This document shows, piece by piece, positions 20,551 through 29,377 of a DNA stretch of 64,000 nucleotides (positions are counted from its first letter, which is position 1; every line of letters begins with the position of its first letter). Origin of the DNA: Sulfurospirillum_A sp029027265 (GTDB lineage: Bacteria > Campylobacterota > Campylobacteria > Campylobacterales > Sulfurospirillaceae); assembly GCA_029027265.1 (NCBI GenBank), contig CP093061.1:1178001-1242000 (forward strand), in the 5' to 3' direction. The notes below the pieces were generated by a model that saw only the letters and a program-made list of their open reading frames with translations, was not told the DNA's origin and did not search any database. The position numbers were made by a program, and so were the translations under genes.

Positions 20551-21863
20551 TGTTTAAAAAAAGAGAAGATAAGGATCATCACGAGTTTCAACCACTCTTA
20601 GTAGAGATAGAAGATAGACCACTTAACCCTTTAGGACGTAGTATCCTTTGGATAATTCTAGGTATCATCACATTTGGTTCTTTATGGCTGTTTATAGCAA
20701 AAATAGATGTAGTAGTAAGTGCAAGAGGAAAGATTATTCCAAGTGGAGAGATAAAAATACTTCAGCCAATAGAGACAGGAGTTATAAGAAAAATATTTGT
20801 AAAAGAGGGTGATAGAGTACATAAAGGTCAAATTCTTATGCAAATAGACTCAAGTGTAACTGAAACAAGCCTAGAATCAAAAAATAAAGATTTGAGTGTT
20901 ATAGATACAGAAATCAAACGATTAAAAGCTTTAGTAGAAGACAAAGATTTTAAACAGACAAAAAATATGGATAAACTAGTGTACTTAGAACAACATAATT
21001 TATACATTCATCAAAAAAATACTCTTTGGCAAAACCTCATAAAGTTTAATATGAGAAAAGAACAAGCTGAGGCACAGAATGATAGTGCTGCTTCTGATGT
21101 AGTTAGAATACAGGGATTACTAGATAATGATAAAGCTAGATTAGAGAGAATGAAACAAGTGCTAGATATTATAGCTCGTAACGATTATGAAGAAGTTCAA
21201 AAAAGTATCAATAACTTAACAGAACAACTAGTAATGAGCCAACATAAAAAAATAGAGTCTAAAAAACATATGCTTGAAGTAGAACAAGAGGTAAAAGTAT
21301 ATAAAGACCAAATGTTCTCAGAGTGGTTTAAAGAGTTAGTGCAAAAACAAAAAGAAGCAAGAGCCCTAGAGTCTCAAATAACTGCTATTGCTTTTCAAAA
21401 CCAAAAACAACAAATCAGAGCACCACTTGATGGTTATGTTGGTAAACTGCTTGTTAACACTGAAGGAGGAGTTGTAACTCCAGCTGAAAAGCTAATTTCA
21501 ATCATACCAGCAAATGCACCTTTGATTATAAAAGCAACTGTATTAAATAAAGATATAGGATTTATAAAAGAGGGAATGGTTAGTGCCATAAAAATTGATA
21601 CATTTAGTTTTCAAAAGTATGGCTCACTTGAAGGAATAGTAAAAACAATAGGACATGATGCTATAGATGATGAAAAATTAGGACCAGTCTATGAGATAAA
21701 AATTACTCCTACGAAAACAACACTAAAAGTAGAAGGTGAAGACAAACAAATAGAACCGGGAATGAGTGTAACTGCAGAGATAAAAGTAGGAAAAAGAAGA
21801 ATTATTGAATTCTTTATTTATCCTCTTATTAAGTATATGGATGAGGGAATGAGTGTGAGGTAA
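20550..21863 (+). CDS. HlyD-family periplasmic adaptor of the type I secretion system
   Basis: 437 residues. A short cytosolic N-terminus is followed by one membrane helix (SILWIILGIITFGSLWLFIA, ~30-50), a biotinyl-lipoyl-like half motif (SGEIKILQPIETGVIRKIFVKEGDRVHKGQ), a long coiled coil (~110-280), the second half motif (QIRAPLDGYVGKL) and a C-terminal beta domain. ATG overlaps the ABC stop (TAATG). It bridges the ABC transporter and the TolC-like channel. The next 1.3 kb holds only mobile-element debris, so the operon ends here. Confidence 0.95.
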   Translation: MFKKREDKDHHEFQPLLVEIEDRPLNPLGRSILWIILGIITFGSLWLFIAKIDVVVSARGKIIPSGEIKILQPIETGVIRKIFVKEGDRVHKGQILMQIDSSVTETSLESKNKDLSVIDTEIKRLKALVEDKDFKQTKNMDKLVYLEQHNLYIHQKNTLWQNLIKFNMRKEQAEAQNDSAASDVVRIQGLLDNDKARLERMKQVLDIIARNDYEEVQKSINNLTEQLVMSQHKKIESKKHMLEVEQEVKVYKDQMFSEWFKELVQKQKEARALESQITAIAFQNQKQQIRAPLDGYVGKLLVNTEGGVVTPAEKLISIIPANAPLIIKATVLNKDIGFIKEGMVSAIKIDTFSFQKYGSLEGIVKTIGHDAIDDEKLGPVYEIKITPTKTTLKVEGEDKQIEPGMSVTAEIKVGKRRIIEFFIYPLIKYMDEGMSVR

Positions 21864-21869
21864 TAATTT

Positions 21870-22310
21870 CTGAGAGTGTAAAACAACTGCGTAAACCTCA
21901 AAAAATATATTTACATGAGTTTACAAATATACTCAAAGAAGTTATGCAAACTGCGTCATAAGAAGAACTAAGTTAACATCTAGGCTATTATAAACATAAA
22001 GAATATGGTAGTCTTAATTATTGTGATGGTTACAATAAAATCAAAGTATGATCAATTCTATGTCTCTGTCCCTAAAGATAGAGGCTTTAGCTTTTAGAGA
22101 AACTTTTTTACTTTGTAAAAACCGTATTTGCTAGTTTTGAACCACAATTAGTCAAAAAGAGAGAAGTATTTTTAAATAGTAGTGAAGATTTTATTCTATC
22201 AAAGGAATGAATGTAAGAGATGTACAACTACACCTTGATAATTTATATGGTTATAAAACCTCAACTCAAACTGATATGGCTACAATAATTCATACTTAGA
22301 AATTAAATAA
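21870..22310 (+). pseudogene. Degenerate IS256-family (mutator) transposase
   Basis: With stops and frameshifts, the plus strand still reads recognisable IS256-type pieces: HLGYYKHKEYGSLNY near 21980, DGYNKIKV near 22025, VPKDRG near 22066 (frame change), FEPQLVKKRE near 22137 and GMNVRDVQLHLDNLYG near 22205. In intact members these motifs occur in this order (DEHLGY, NGY, PRDR, FEP, GMSTRDI). The C-terminal catalytic part is missing. No terminal repeats could be assigned with certainty. Confidence 0.65.
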
Positions 22311-22628
22311 ATCTAAGCTAAATAAAAGTATAAAAAAGAAAGATATATATAATGCCCCTAAAAATCAAGACAACTCTTAAAAAGGGGACTGTAACAAATT
22401 CTCTTATAATATCAATGTAGAAAAAAAGAGAATTCAAGTAGCATATCGACTAAAATTCTGAATCTATTCAAATTGAGTAAGATTGTGACACAGTTTGATA
22501 GCTACACCTAAAACTTGAGTGGCAACTAAGCCGGTTTTTACTAGGCTGAATTTAAGAGAAGAAGTAATGTGTAGCAGCTCAAAGAGTAAAAAACTCTAAT
22601 CAAAGAATTCTCCTATCAGGAGGACTAC
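22311..22628 (+). other. Non-coding stretch, probably the left end of a truncated IS110 element
   Basis: No gene. It lies directly 5' of an IS110-type transposase start, where this family has its non-coding end that in some members encodes the bridge RNA. A small hairpin (AGCC...GGCT near 22531-22553) is visible. A sequence GGGACTGTAA near 22384 resembles the IS256-type end at 58052-58062. The element boundary is not defined. Confidence 0.35.
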
Positions 22629-22682
22629 ATGTATAATTTTATTGGGATAGATGTTTCAAAGCTAACACTTCAGATTTATATT
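22629..22682 (+). pseudogene. 5' fragment of an IS110-family transposase
   Basis: A strong Shine-Dalgarno (AGGAGG, 5 bases upstream) precedes an ATG reading MYNFIGIDVSKLTLQIYI, the hallmark N-terminus (FIGIDVSK, first Asp of the DEDD RuvC-like site) of IS110/IS1111 transposases. After 18 codons the frame runs into the terminal repeat of a MITE at 22683. No continuation is seen on the far side. Confidence 0.7.
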
Positions 22683-22949
22683 AGACTTCTTGCATAACCC
22701 CTTGCAGTCTCAGCAACTCATAGATATGTTTGAGTGAGGCAGTTTATCTCTTGCGTAGCCGTAGCTACGGATGAGATGAACTAACGAAGCTCAGGCTTAT
22801 CTATGAGTTGCCCGCAGGGAGGACTTAGAAGTAGTAATCTTGCACAAAACTTTTTATCGCAATAGCTATGGCTATTACTCAAAAAAGGTTTTGCACAATC
22901 TCACTACTTCTAAATTCTCTGAGGCTACAAGGGGTTATGCAAGAAGTCT
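22683..22949. mobile_element. 267-bp MITE with IS5-family ends
   Basis: It begins AGACTTCTTGCATAACCCC and ends with the reverse complement; the inverted repeats extend to ~34 bp with a few mismatches. TA flanks both sides (22682-22683 and 22949-22950). It has no reading frame for a transposase. The first 18 bases of its ends are the same as those of the IS at 23672-24578, so that IS is its likely mobiliser. Inside are further nested inverted repeats (GCAACTCATAGATA/TATCTATGAGTTGC; a stem with TTGCACAAAAC/GTTTTGCACAA; the palindrome CCGTAGCTACGG). It truncates the IS110 fragment. Confidence 0.85.
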
Positions 22950-23138
22950 ATTTCTATTAATGTAAGTTTCTTTATATTTTTTTTGCCTACACTACTTAAT
23001 AGCGAATTGTCAATCAACTCAACTACTTTTGGCATTTGTTTTGAAAGAGAACTTAAAGAGTAATCTAATACTTTATTATAACTTTCCTCACTCTAGTAAA
23101 TTACCAAATAGCATTAAATCATTTAGTGTTATTTGCAT
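22950..23138 (-). pseudogene. Unrecognised N-terminal gene fragment
   Basis: On the minus strand an ATG at 23138 reads MQITLNDLMLFGNLLE. After a frameshift near 23090 an open stretch continues (SYNKVLDYSLSSLSKQMPK, then VVELIDNSLLSSVGKKNIKK) up to the MITE edge. The coherent helical reading suggests the start of a gene cut off by the MITE insertion. Family not recognised. Confidence 0.35.
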
Positions 23139-23207
23139 CTATTTTTTCTCTTACTTTTATGTGAAATCCTAAACGCTAAAATGATTAGGATTTCAACTCA
23201 TTATAAA

Positions 23208-23671
23208 TTAAAACTTATAGACTATACCAACAGAGAGAACAGGATACCACTCATAACTACCAACTTCATCATTTAATGCTTTTTCTTCTTCAATAATAGA
23301 GGTTTTCAATAGAATACACTCTGCATTACTTAAGCCACTTCCACAATTAGCATTTAACGAGGTTTTTGGGCTTCCTTGATACAAAACTCCCACTTCTGTT
23401 AAAAAATGCCATCCTGCTGACGATGATTTTGTAGCTGAATTATATCAACACCTAAATATGGAGCAATTGTATTGAAATCAATTTTCCCATTAAGCGAACC
23501 AACATCAATAGCATTGAATACTTCTCCATTTATATTATAAGTTCCATTTGTTGCTTTTCCTACATAGTCTAATTTATTTCTATTATACATTAGACCAGCG
23601 GTCGTAATAAAACCATTATTAAATGGGCTGTAATCCAATAATGCAGACACTGTAAATAGTTTTAAATCAAT
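23208..23671 (-). pseudogene. Outer membrane beta-barrel protein, broken
   Basis: The C-terminal ~150 residues of an outer-membrane barrel protein are visible: LLDYSPFNNGFITTAGLMYN, GKIDFNTIAPYLG, GVLYQGSPK, EWYPVLSVGIVYKF with the terminal Phe typical of barrels. A frameshift near 23440 separates GKIDFNTIAPYLGVD from the true continuation SATKSSSAGWHFLTEVGVLYQG. The 5' part is cut by the IS that starts at 23672, and no N-terminal part is found beyond that IS, so it is also deleted. The family (periplasm-facing porin-like proteins with DYxPFxNGF) is recognised from memory only. Confidence 0.7.
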
Positions 23672-24578
23672 AGACTTCTTGCATAACCCATCATAAAACA
23701 GCGAATCCTCTATCAAAGTTGATTAAAGCACATATAAGATTAAATCTTAAGGCAAATCTTTTTCGTCTATTTCTATATTTTGTAGCAACAATTTTAAAAA
23801 CTTTAATCTTAGCATTTATATGTTCAACAGAAATACGTCTTGATGACTTATTTTTATTTTCTAGTTTATCTTTTTTTGTAAGAGAAGTAAGCTTGGTTTT
23901 TTTCTTTGGCATCTCTATATTTTTATGAATATTTGCTAATCCTAAATATCCTGTATCTACACATACAATAGTCTCTTTTTTGATTGGTAATCTTGATTGT
24001 TTGAACAATTTAAAATCATGAGTATTAGTCATAGCAACTGCTGTACAAATAATTCTTAGATTGGAATCTAGTACTACTTGACCTTTTACAGTATGTTGTT
24101 TTTTCTTCCCACTATAGCACTTCCTTTGCTTTTTTTGGGACGCTCTATTGGACATTCAGTAGCATCAATTAGAATGTACTCTAGTTCAATACCACAATCT
24201 TCATACAAAGCTTTTTTACTTGGCAATGAAAATTTACCTGATTGAAGTAAAACACTCTCTATTTCTTTAATAGTTCTTGAAACTGTTGATTCACTCACCT
24301 CATAATCAAATGCCATATGTGACATTGAACGATACTCTCTGTAATATTCAAGCATTAATAAAATTTGTGTGGAAACACTTAATTTATTTGGTTTTCCACC
24401 TTTAGATTTTTTCTTCTCATGATAAAGTTCACACTCTTGAAGCATAGCTTCGAAAGTAGCAAGTTTTACCCCTGTTAATCTTTTAAATAGTTCTGGTTTT
24501 AGTTGTTGTAGTTTTTCATAATTCTTCATAATTTATGTAAAGCAATTCTTAATCCTTTTTGGGTTATGCAAGAAGTCT
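23672..24578 (-). mobile_element. IS5-family insertion sequence, 907 bp
   Basis: Terminal inverted repeats of 19 bp (AGACTTCTTGCATAACCCA at the left end, its complement ending at 24578). TA flanks both ends (23671-23672, 24578-24579), compatible with a TA target duplication. It contains one two-frame transposase gene on the minus strand and appears complete. It disrupts the outer membrane protein gene at 23208-23671 and shares its ends with the MITE at 22683. Confidence 0.85.
23691..24529 (-). CDS. IS5-family (IS427-like) transposase, two overlapping frames
   Basis: The first frame (24529-24086) gives a helix-turn-helix part and ILIDATECPIERPKK with the first catalytic Asp. The second (24155-23691) gives YSGKKKQHTVKGQVV, CVDTGYLGL (second Asp) and RRISVEHINAKIK (catalytic Glu). 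They overlap at an A7G stretch near 24132. A -1 shift there joins them into a seamless RPKKKQRKCYSGKKKQH, the usual DDE context, so programmed -1 frameshifting is the likely expression route. Both parts are full length. Confidence 0.85.
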
Positions 24579-24684
24579 ATTATATAAAATATAATCTGAT
24601 ATGCTTATTAAACTAAAAATTGAATCTGTTTTAAAATTTTAATTTACTGTATTATTATTTTATATTTATGACATAGGAGAATAA

Positions 24685-25563
24685 ATGAGTTTTAAAGATT
24701 TTTTAATAGGAGTATTAATTACTTTTATATGGGTTGTTAATTTTTCAGTTATTAAATTAGGGTTACTTTCATTAAACCCTTTTATGCTTACTGGGTTTAG
24801 GTTTATGTTATGTGCCTTACCTTTAGTTTTTTTTATTAAAAAACCTGATATAAAAATGTCTTATATTGTTAGTTATGGATTAATTTTTGGTGTTGGATTA
24901 TGGGGAATGGTTACATTAGGTATATACTTTGGTATTTCAGCTGGAGTGGCTTCTTTAATACTACAAAGTAGCGTATTTTTTACAATAATTTTAGGAGCAA
25001 TAATTTTAAATGAAAAGCTAGATAAGTTTAAAAAAATTGGGTTTATATTTGCATTGTTTGGGTTAGCATTAATTATCAGTGTAACTGATGGAAGTGTTAC
25101 TATTGTTGGTGTTATTTTAGTTCTTATTGGATCTATATCTTTGAGTGTTGCTAATATTTTAGTGAAAAAATCAGGAGTAAAAGAGATGTTTTCATTTATT
25201 ATATGGTCAAGTCTGTTTTCTCCTATTCCCTTATTTATTTTAGCATATTTAACTCAAGGTTCAATAGTTTATGTAAATTTTTTTAAACACTTAGATTACA
25301 TGGCTATTTTTTCAATTTTATTTCAAGTTTATCCTACTACATTAATTGGATATTGGGTATGGAATTCATTATTGAGGAAATATCCTGTTTCTAGTGTTGC
25401 CCCATTGGCTTTGCTTGTTCCTATTTTTGGATTGTTAGGTTCTTTCTTAATATTTAATGAAGAGATAGGTTCTTTAAAAGTATTAGCTTGTATTTTTATT
25501 ATGTTAGGATTGGTAGTTAATGTTTTTGGTAAAAAATTATCTCTAATAATATTTAAGAAATAA
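24685..25563 (+). CDS. EamA/DMT-family exporter, EamA (YdeD)-like
   Basis: 292 residues with ten predicted membrane segments in two EamA halves. Similarity to E. coli EamA (O-acetylserine/cysteine exporter) is visible along the length: FIWVVNFSVIKLGL, FMLTGFRFMLCALPLVFF, GVASLILQSSVFFTIILGA, YWVWNSLLRKYPVSSVAPLALLVP. Spacing GGAGAATAAATG gives a good ribosome binding site. It stands alone between an IS and a convergent broken gene. Inner membrane efflux of a small metabolite is likely; the substrate is inferred from similarity only. Confidence 0.85.
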   Translation: MSFKDFLIGVLITFIWVVNFSVIKLGLLSLNPFMLTGFRFMLCALPLVFFIKKPDIKMSYIVSYGLIFGVGLWGMVTLGIYFGISAGVASLILQSSVFFTIILGAIILNEKLDKFKKIGFIFALFGLALIISVTDGSVTIVGVILVLIGSISLSVANILVKKSGVKEMFSFIIWSSLFSPIPLFILAYLTQGSIVYVNFFKHLDYMAIFSILFQVYPTTLIGYWVWNSLLRKYPVSSVAPLALLVPIFGLLGSFLIFNEEIGSLKVLACIFIMLGLVVNVFGKKLSLIIFKK

Positions 25564-25600
25564 TTTTACAAATATTAATTAGTTTTTATTATTTGTAGTG

Positions 25601-26152
25601 TTATTGAATTCTGGGTTTAACTCTTACAAGGTAGTCTTTAGAACACCAACCATGTTCGGTTTTTATCCAGCTAAATGATTGTGTTGAAGCACAGATTATG
25701 TCACCTTTATTGTAGCGGTGTATTATTTTACTTTTCTCTGAGTGTTCTTTTCTCACGTTGAGTATATCTGTGTTTACTTTGAAACAGAAAATAGTCTCTT
25801 TTTTACTTTTAGTCGTTTTTATTTTAGAAGTAAATATAGTTTTTCTACTTTTTTTGATAGGCTGTTTTTTGATTTTTTCTTTAAAATACAATTTCATAAT
25901 ATTGTCATTTTTTTCATCTATAAAAAAACTCTTATTTATAAAGGAACTATTTTTTGATAAAATTTCATCTATAAAAACATAGTTTGTTGCTAGGAGTTCA
26001 TATGTAGCAACTCTGTATTCGTAGTTGTTTTTTATCATCTCTCTTTTGTCTGTTTTTGTTTTAATATACTTTTTTTGTGCCTGATTAAATTTTTTCCATT
26101 TCTGTGTAACTTTTTCAATAGTAGAATTTATTTTTCTTCCAATAGACTGTTC
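25601..26152 (-). pseudogene. TolC-like C-terminal piece with SH3 domain
   Basis: The frame is open from 26152 although its first ATG is at 26038. The upstream part reads IEKVTQKWKKFNQAQKKYIK, then EYRVATYELLATNYVFIDE, which looks like the last helices of a TolC-family channel. The last ~55 residues (VNTDILNVRKEHSEKSKIIH, YNKGDIICAS, WIKTEHGWCSKDYLV) form a bacterial SH3 domain. It directly follows, in another frame, the TolC-like N-terminal piece at 26128-26640. The two are probably remnants of one gene that lost its middle and its frame. Confidence 0.6.
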
Positions 26153-26640
26153 TTATCTTTTTGCTGATCTAATCCTCTTGATTTTAGTGCTAATTGTAAG
26201 GCTTTTTCTAAGTTTCGGGGAGTTTTAGGAATTAGAGGAAGTTTGACATCATTTATTTTTACATGTAGAACATTTTCTAATCTACTTTTTGCTTGTGAGT
26301 AGTTGATTTTATCTAGTATTTTACGGTTATTACCGAGAAAATATATTTTATTTATTTTTTCTAAAGCACTGTTTTTATTAGAATTTATTTTTGCTTGTAT
26401 TTTTGCTTGTGTTAAATTTTTGCTATTTTTTTGTGATTTTAATGTACTTAATTCTAATAATTCTTTATATTTAAGAGTGTCAAGGTATATTTCAAAAAAA
26501 TCTATAGTTGTTTCATGTGGGGTACTGTTTATATTGTTTTTAATAGAGTAGTTAAGCCTTATTCTAAGACCATCTTCAAGGCTTATGGCATATGTAGATG
26601 ATGAGAACAGCAAGATTAAAATTAATAAAACTATTCTCAT
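26128..26640 (-). pseudogene. TolC-like N-terminal piece
   Basis: 170 residues with a signal peptide (VLLILILLFSSSTYA) followed by SLEDGLRIRLNYS and a helical region. Near the end, LEKALQLALKSRG resembles the start of the second efflux repeat of TolC proteins, where a full member would have ~200 residues more. The frame stops at 26128 and the adjoining frame carries TolC C-terminal features plus an SH3 domain. An independent short periplasmic helical protein is the alternative. Confidence 0.5.
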
Positions 26641-26648
26641 AATTTTTC

Positions 26649-27299
26649 TTATTTAAGCACATTTATGATATATCTAATTGGTGCAAAAAAGTATTGCGAA
26701 GCTGGTGTTGCTATGATAAGAATTAATATGACCATACCGTATCTCTCTATAGAGCTATAAAATTTTACAATTTTATCCCATCTGTTCCATGCTGCAAAGT
26801 AAGAAAAGGCATGTGAACCATCTAGTGGTGGGATTGGCATAAGATTAAAGAAGCCTAAAACTACATTATATACAAGTGATTGAAATACAAATAAGATTAT
26901 GAAATACTCAAACATTGAATCAATTGAATTAAAATCTACATACCTAAGTATTATAGAAGCAACTATTGCAAGTCCAAAGTTGTAATATATTCCTGCTAAA
27001 GAAACATTTATAGCACCTTTATACCCTGCATTTCTTATAACTTCTCTTATGTATATTGGCACTGGTTTAGCCCAACCAAATAAAAATGGAGCACCAGTAA
27101 AAAATAGAACCGCAGGAACAATTATTGTGCCCATAAGGTCAATATGAACAAGAGGATTTATACTAAGTCTTCCAGCATCTTTTGCTGTATTGTCACCATA
27201 TCTATACGCCATATAACCATGCATGATTTCATGCCCAATGATAGCTACTGCTAAAGCTAAAACAGTAGCTGCAATTTTTACTATTTCATTATTTTCCAT
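26649..27299 (-). CDS. M50-family (site-2 protease-like) membrane metallopeptidase
   Basis: 216 residues, multi-spanning. The zinc motif HEIMH is in the first membrane helix (~23-27) and NLMPIPPLDGSH in a later one supplies the Asp ligand. This is the short form without a PDZ domain, close to the YdcA/Rip2-like M50 branch. The ATG overlaps the 3' end of lepB by 11 bp, so it is in the folD-lepB operon. Intramembrane cleavage of an unknown substrate is expected. Confidence 0.88.
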   Translation of the reverse strand: MENNEIVKIAATVLALAVAIIGHEIMHGYMAYRYGDNTAKDAGRLSINPLVHIDLMGTIIVPAVLFFTGAPFLFGWAKPVPIYIREVIRNAGYKGAINVSLAGIYYNFGLAIVASIILRYVDFNSIDSMFEYFIILFVFQSLVYNVVLGFFNLMPIPPLDGSHAFSYFAAWNRWDKIVKFYSSIERYGMVILILIIATPASQYFFAPIRYIINVLK

Positions 27300-28125
27300 C
27301 TAAAAACTCTTTATCGTGTTCAATTGTATCTATAAAACGTCCGATTCTATTCCATCTTATTTTGTAATCATCATCCCAACTAAAGTAGATAAACCAAGGC
27401 TTACCAACTATAAGGCTGTATGGAACACTTCCCCAAAACCTACTATCATTTGAGTGGTCACGGTTGTCACCCATCATATAAAATTCACCTTCTGGAATTT
27501 TTTTATAAAAAGCATTATACACAGAGTTGAAATTTCTTGGAAGTTCATCTATAACAACAGGTTGCATAGCGAAATCATTTGCTGAAAGATAACTTTTCAT
27601 TTGAGTAAAAAGATTTTCATCTTCATCATACTGAATTCCTGGAAATTTTTCTTTATAAGGGTTAAGTACCCACGTTTTTCCTGCTATTACATGTAGCTTG
27701 TTTTGTGGGTAGTTATTTTTCATCCACTTTTCACCCTCGTGAAAACTAATATAAAGATGTTTGTCTTGAAAAAGTATTTCATCTCCACCAACAGCAACCA
27801 TTCTTTTTACATAGTGAACTTTATGTTGTTTTGGGTACCTAAAAACTACTATATCTCCACGCTCTGGTTTATCTCCTTCAATAAGGTGTCCATTTCCAAA
27901 AAAATCTGGTAATACTTGAATTTCAAACCAAGGAAGATGAGGAGTAGGAGTTCCATAACTAAACTTTTTTACAAAAAGATGATCACCAATAAGAAGTGTT
28001 TTTTTCATACTTCCACTAGGAATTACAAAAGCTTGTGCAACAAAAAATATAACTAAAAGGACGATAACAATAGTACCTGTCCATGAATTTGACCAAGTTA
28101 ATAGCTTATTTAAAAAATTTTTCAT
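27289..28125 (-). CDS. lepB: Signal peptidase I
   Basis: 278 residues. One N-terminal membrane helix (TIVIVLLVIFFVAQAFVI) leads into PSGSMKKTLLIGD with the catalytic Ser39. The general base is Lys107 in YVKRMVAVGGD. The C-terminal box is GDNRDHSNDSRFWGSVP. It removes signal peptides from exported proteins at the outer face of the inner membrane. The start overlaps the folD stop by 4 bp, and its own 3' end overlaps the M50 peptidase gene. Confidence 0.97.
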   Translation of the reverse strand: MKNFLNKLLTWSNSWTGTIVIVLLVIFFVAQAFVIPSGSMKKTLLIGDHLFVKKFSYGTPTPHLPWFEIQVLPDFFGNGHLIEGDKPERGDIVVFRYPKQHKVHYVKRMVAVGGDEILFQDKHLYISFHEGEKWMKNNYPQNKLHVIAGKTWVLNPYKEKFPGIQYDEDENLFTQMKSYLSANDFAMQPVVIDELPRNFNSVYNAFYKKIPEGEFYMMGDNRDHSNDSRFWGSVPYSLIVGKPWFIYFSWDDDYKIRWNRIGRFIDTIEHDKEFLDGK

Positions 28126-28982
28126 TTATTGACACTCATTTTTGCAGCTGTAAGAGTGTTTTTAAGTAACATGGCAATTGTCATTGGACCAACGCCACCG
28201 GGAACTGGTGTAATGAAGCTACATTTGTCTGCGACTGTTTCAAAATATATATCACCTACAAGTTTGCCTTCGTATTTGCCCCATGTCATTCTATTGATAC
28301 CAATATCAATAACAACTGCACCTTCTTTTACCATGTCTGGTTTAATCATATGAGGAATTCCAACACCTACAATTAAAAGGTCAGCTCTACTTGTGTGAGC
28401 TTTTAAATCTTTAGTTTTAGAGTGACATACTGTAACGGTTGCTCTTGCATTTATTAGTAGGTTCGTCATAGGTTTTCCAACAATGTTGCTAACACCAACA
28501 ACACAAGCGTTCATGCCCATTGGGTTGATGCCATACTCTTTTAAAATTCTCATTACACCAAGTGGAGTACAAGGAACTAAAGTAGGTTCACCAGTAACGA
28601 GCTGTCCTACGTTAGAGATATGAAAACCATCAACATCTTTGTTAGGATCAATTGCTTCAAGTATTTTTGCAGTATTAATATGCTTTGGAAGTGGTAGCTG
28701 AACTAATATGCCATGAATGCTATCGTCTGCATTTAGTTTAGCGATTCTATCAAGTAGTCTTTCTTCAGTGGCATCTTCATTCATAGTGATTTTTTCAGAA
28801 AATATACCAGCTGCGATACAAGATTTTTCTTTTGATGCAACGTAAGTTTGACTAGCAGGGTCACTACCCACTAGAACAACTGCAAGACCGGGAATAATTC
28901 CATCTTTTTTTAACTCATTAGTCTCATTTTTAATCTCTTCTTTTACTTTATTTGATAGTGCTTTCCCATCTAAAATTGTCAT
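28122..28982 (-). CDS. folD: Methylenetetrahydrofolate dehydrogenase / cyclohydrolase
   Basis: 286 residues, full length. Motifs seen: GSDPASQTYVASKEKSC with the catalytic Lys, GILVQLPLP, DPNKDVDGFH, VVGVSNIVGKPM (NADP site) and TPVPGGVGPMTIAMLL. It interconverts methylene-, methenyl- and formyl-tetrahydrofolate, supplying one-carbon units to purine synthesis. First gene of the minus-strand folD-lepB-M50 operon; divergent from the cytochrome c gene across ~60 bp that must hold both promoters. Confidence 0.97.
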   Translation of the reverse strand: MTILDGKALSNKVKEEIKNETNELKKDGIIPGLAVVLVGSDPASQTYVASKEKSCIAAGIFSEKITMNEDATEERLLDRIAKLNADDSIHGILVQLPLPKHINTAKILEAIDPNKDVDGFHISNVGQLVTGEPTLVPCTPLGVMRILKEYGINPMGMNACVVGVSNIVGKPMTNLLINARATVTVCHSKTKDLKAHTSRADLLIVGVGIPHMIKPDMVKEGAVVIDIGINRMTWGKYEGKLVGDIYFETVADKCSFITPVPGGVGPMTIAMLLKNTLTAAKMSVNK

Positions 28983-29044
28983 ATTTTAGTGTCCTTAAAT
29001 GTAATTTTAGCTATTATATCTTTTTTCGACTAAAGTGAGGATGA

Positions 29045-29377
29045 ATGAAGATTTTTATTTGTATTTTGATAACACTTTTATCTTTAAAAGCTGAAGATTT
29101 TATAACTAAAATGGAGTATGCAAAAATGCTTTACTCAAACCCTAGAGGAATTGGTTGTATCTATTGTCATGGTGCTAAAGGCGAAGGTTCAATAATAGCA
29201 AAATATAAACATCAAGGAAAACAAAAAGAGTTAATAGCACCAGCTATAAATGAACTCTCTAAAGATAAGTTTTTTAAAGCATTACAAGATACAAATTCAG
29301 TAATGCCCAAGTATTTTTTAACAAACAGCGAAATAGAAGCACTCTATTTTTACGTAACAAGTGAGGTAAACAGATGA
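29045..29377 (+). CDS. Small monohaem cytochrome c
   Basis: 110 residues. Signal peptide (FICILITLLSLKA), then the haem motif CIYCH at ~37-41 and a probable distal Met ligand in SVMPKYFLT. Class I small periplasmic cytochrome. Its stop overlaps the hemL ATG by 4 bp (ATGACT), coupling a haem protein to a haem-synthesis gene. Electron partner unknown. Confidence 0.9.
   Translation: MKIFICILITLLSLKAEDFITKMEYAKMLYSNPRGIGCIYCHGAKGEGSIIAKYKHQGKQKELIAPAINELSKDKFFKALQDTNSVMPKYFLTNSEIEALYFYVTSEVNR

Noticed and set aside
22384..22400. GGGACTGTAACAAATTCT as an IS256 end
   Set aside because: Resembles the end at 58062 for ~10 bases only, and points away from the IS256 relic; kept as a remark.
25568..25596. 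Hairpin ACAAATA/TATTTGT between convergent genes as terminator
   Set aside because: Weak AT stem, 15-base loop and no T-run; not convincing.
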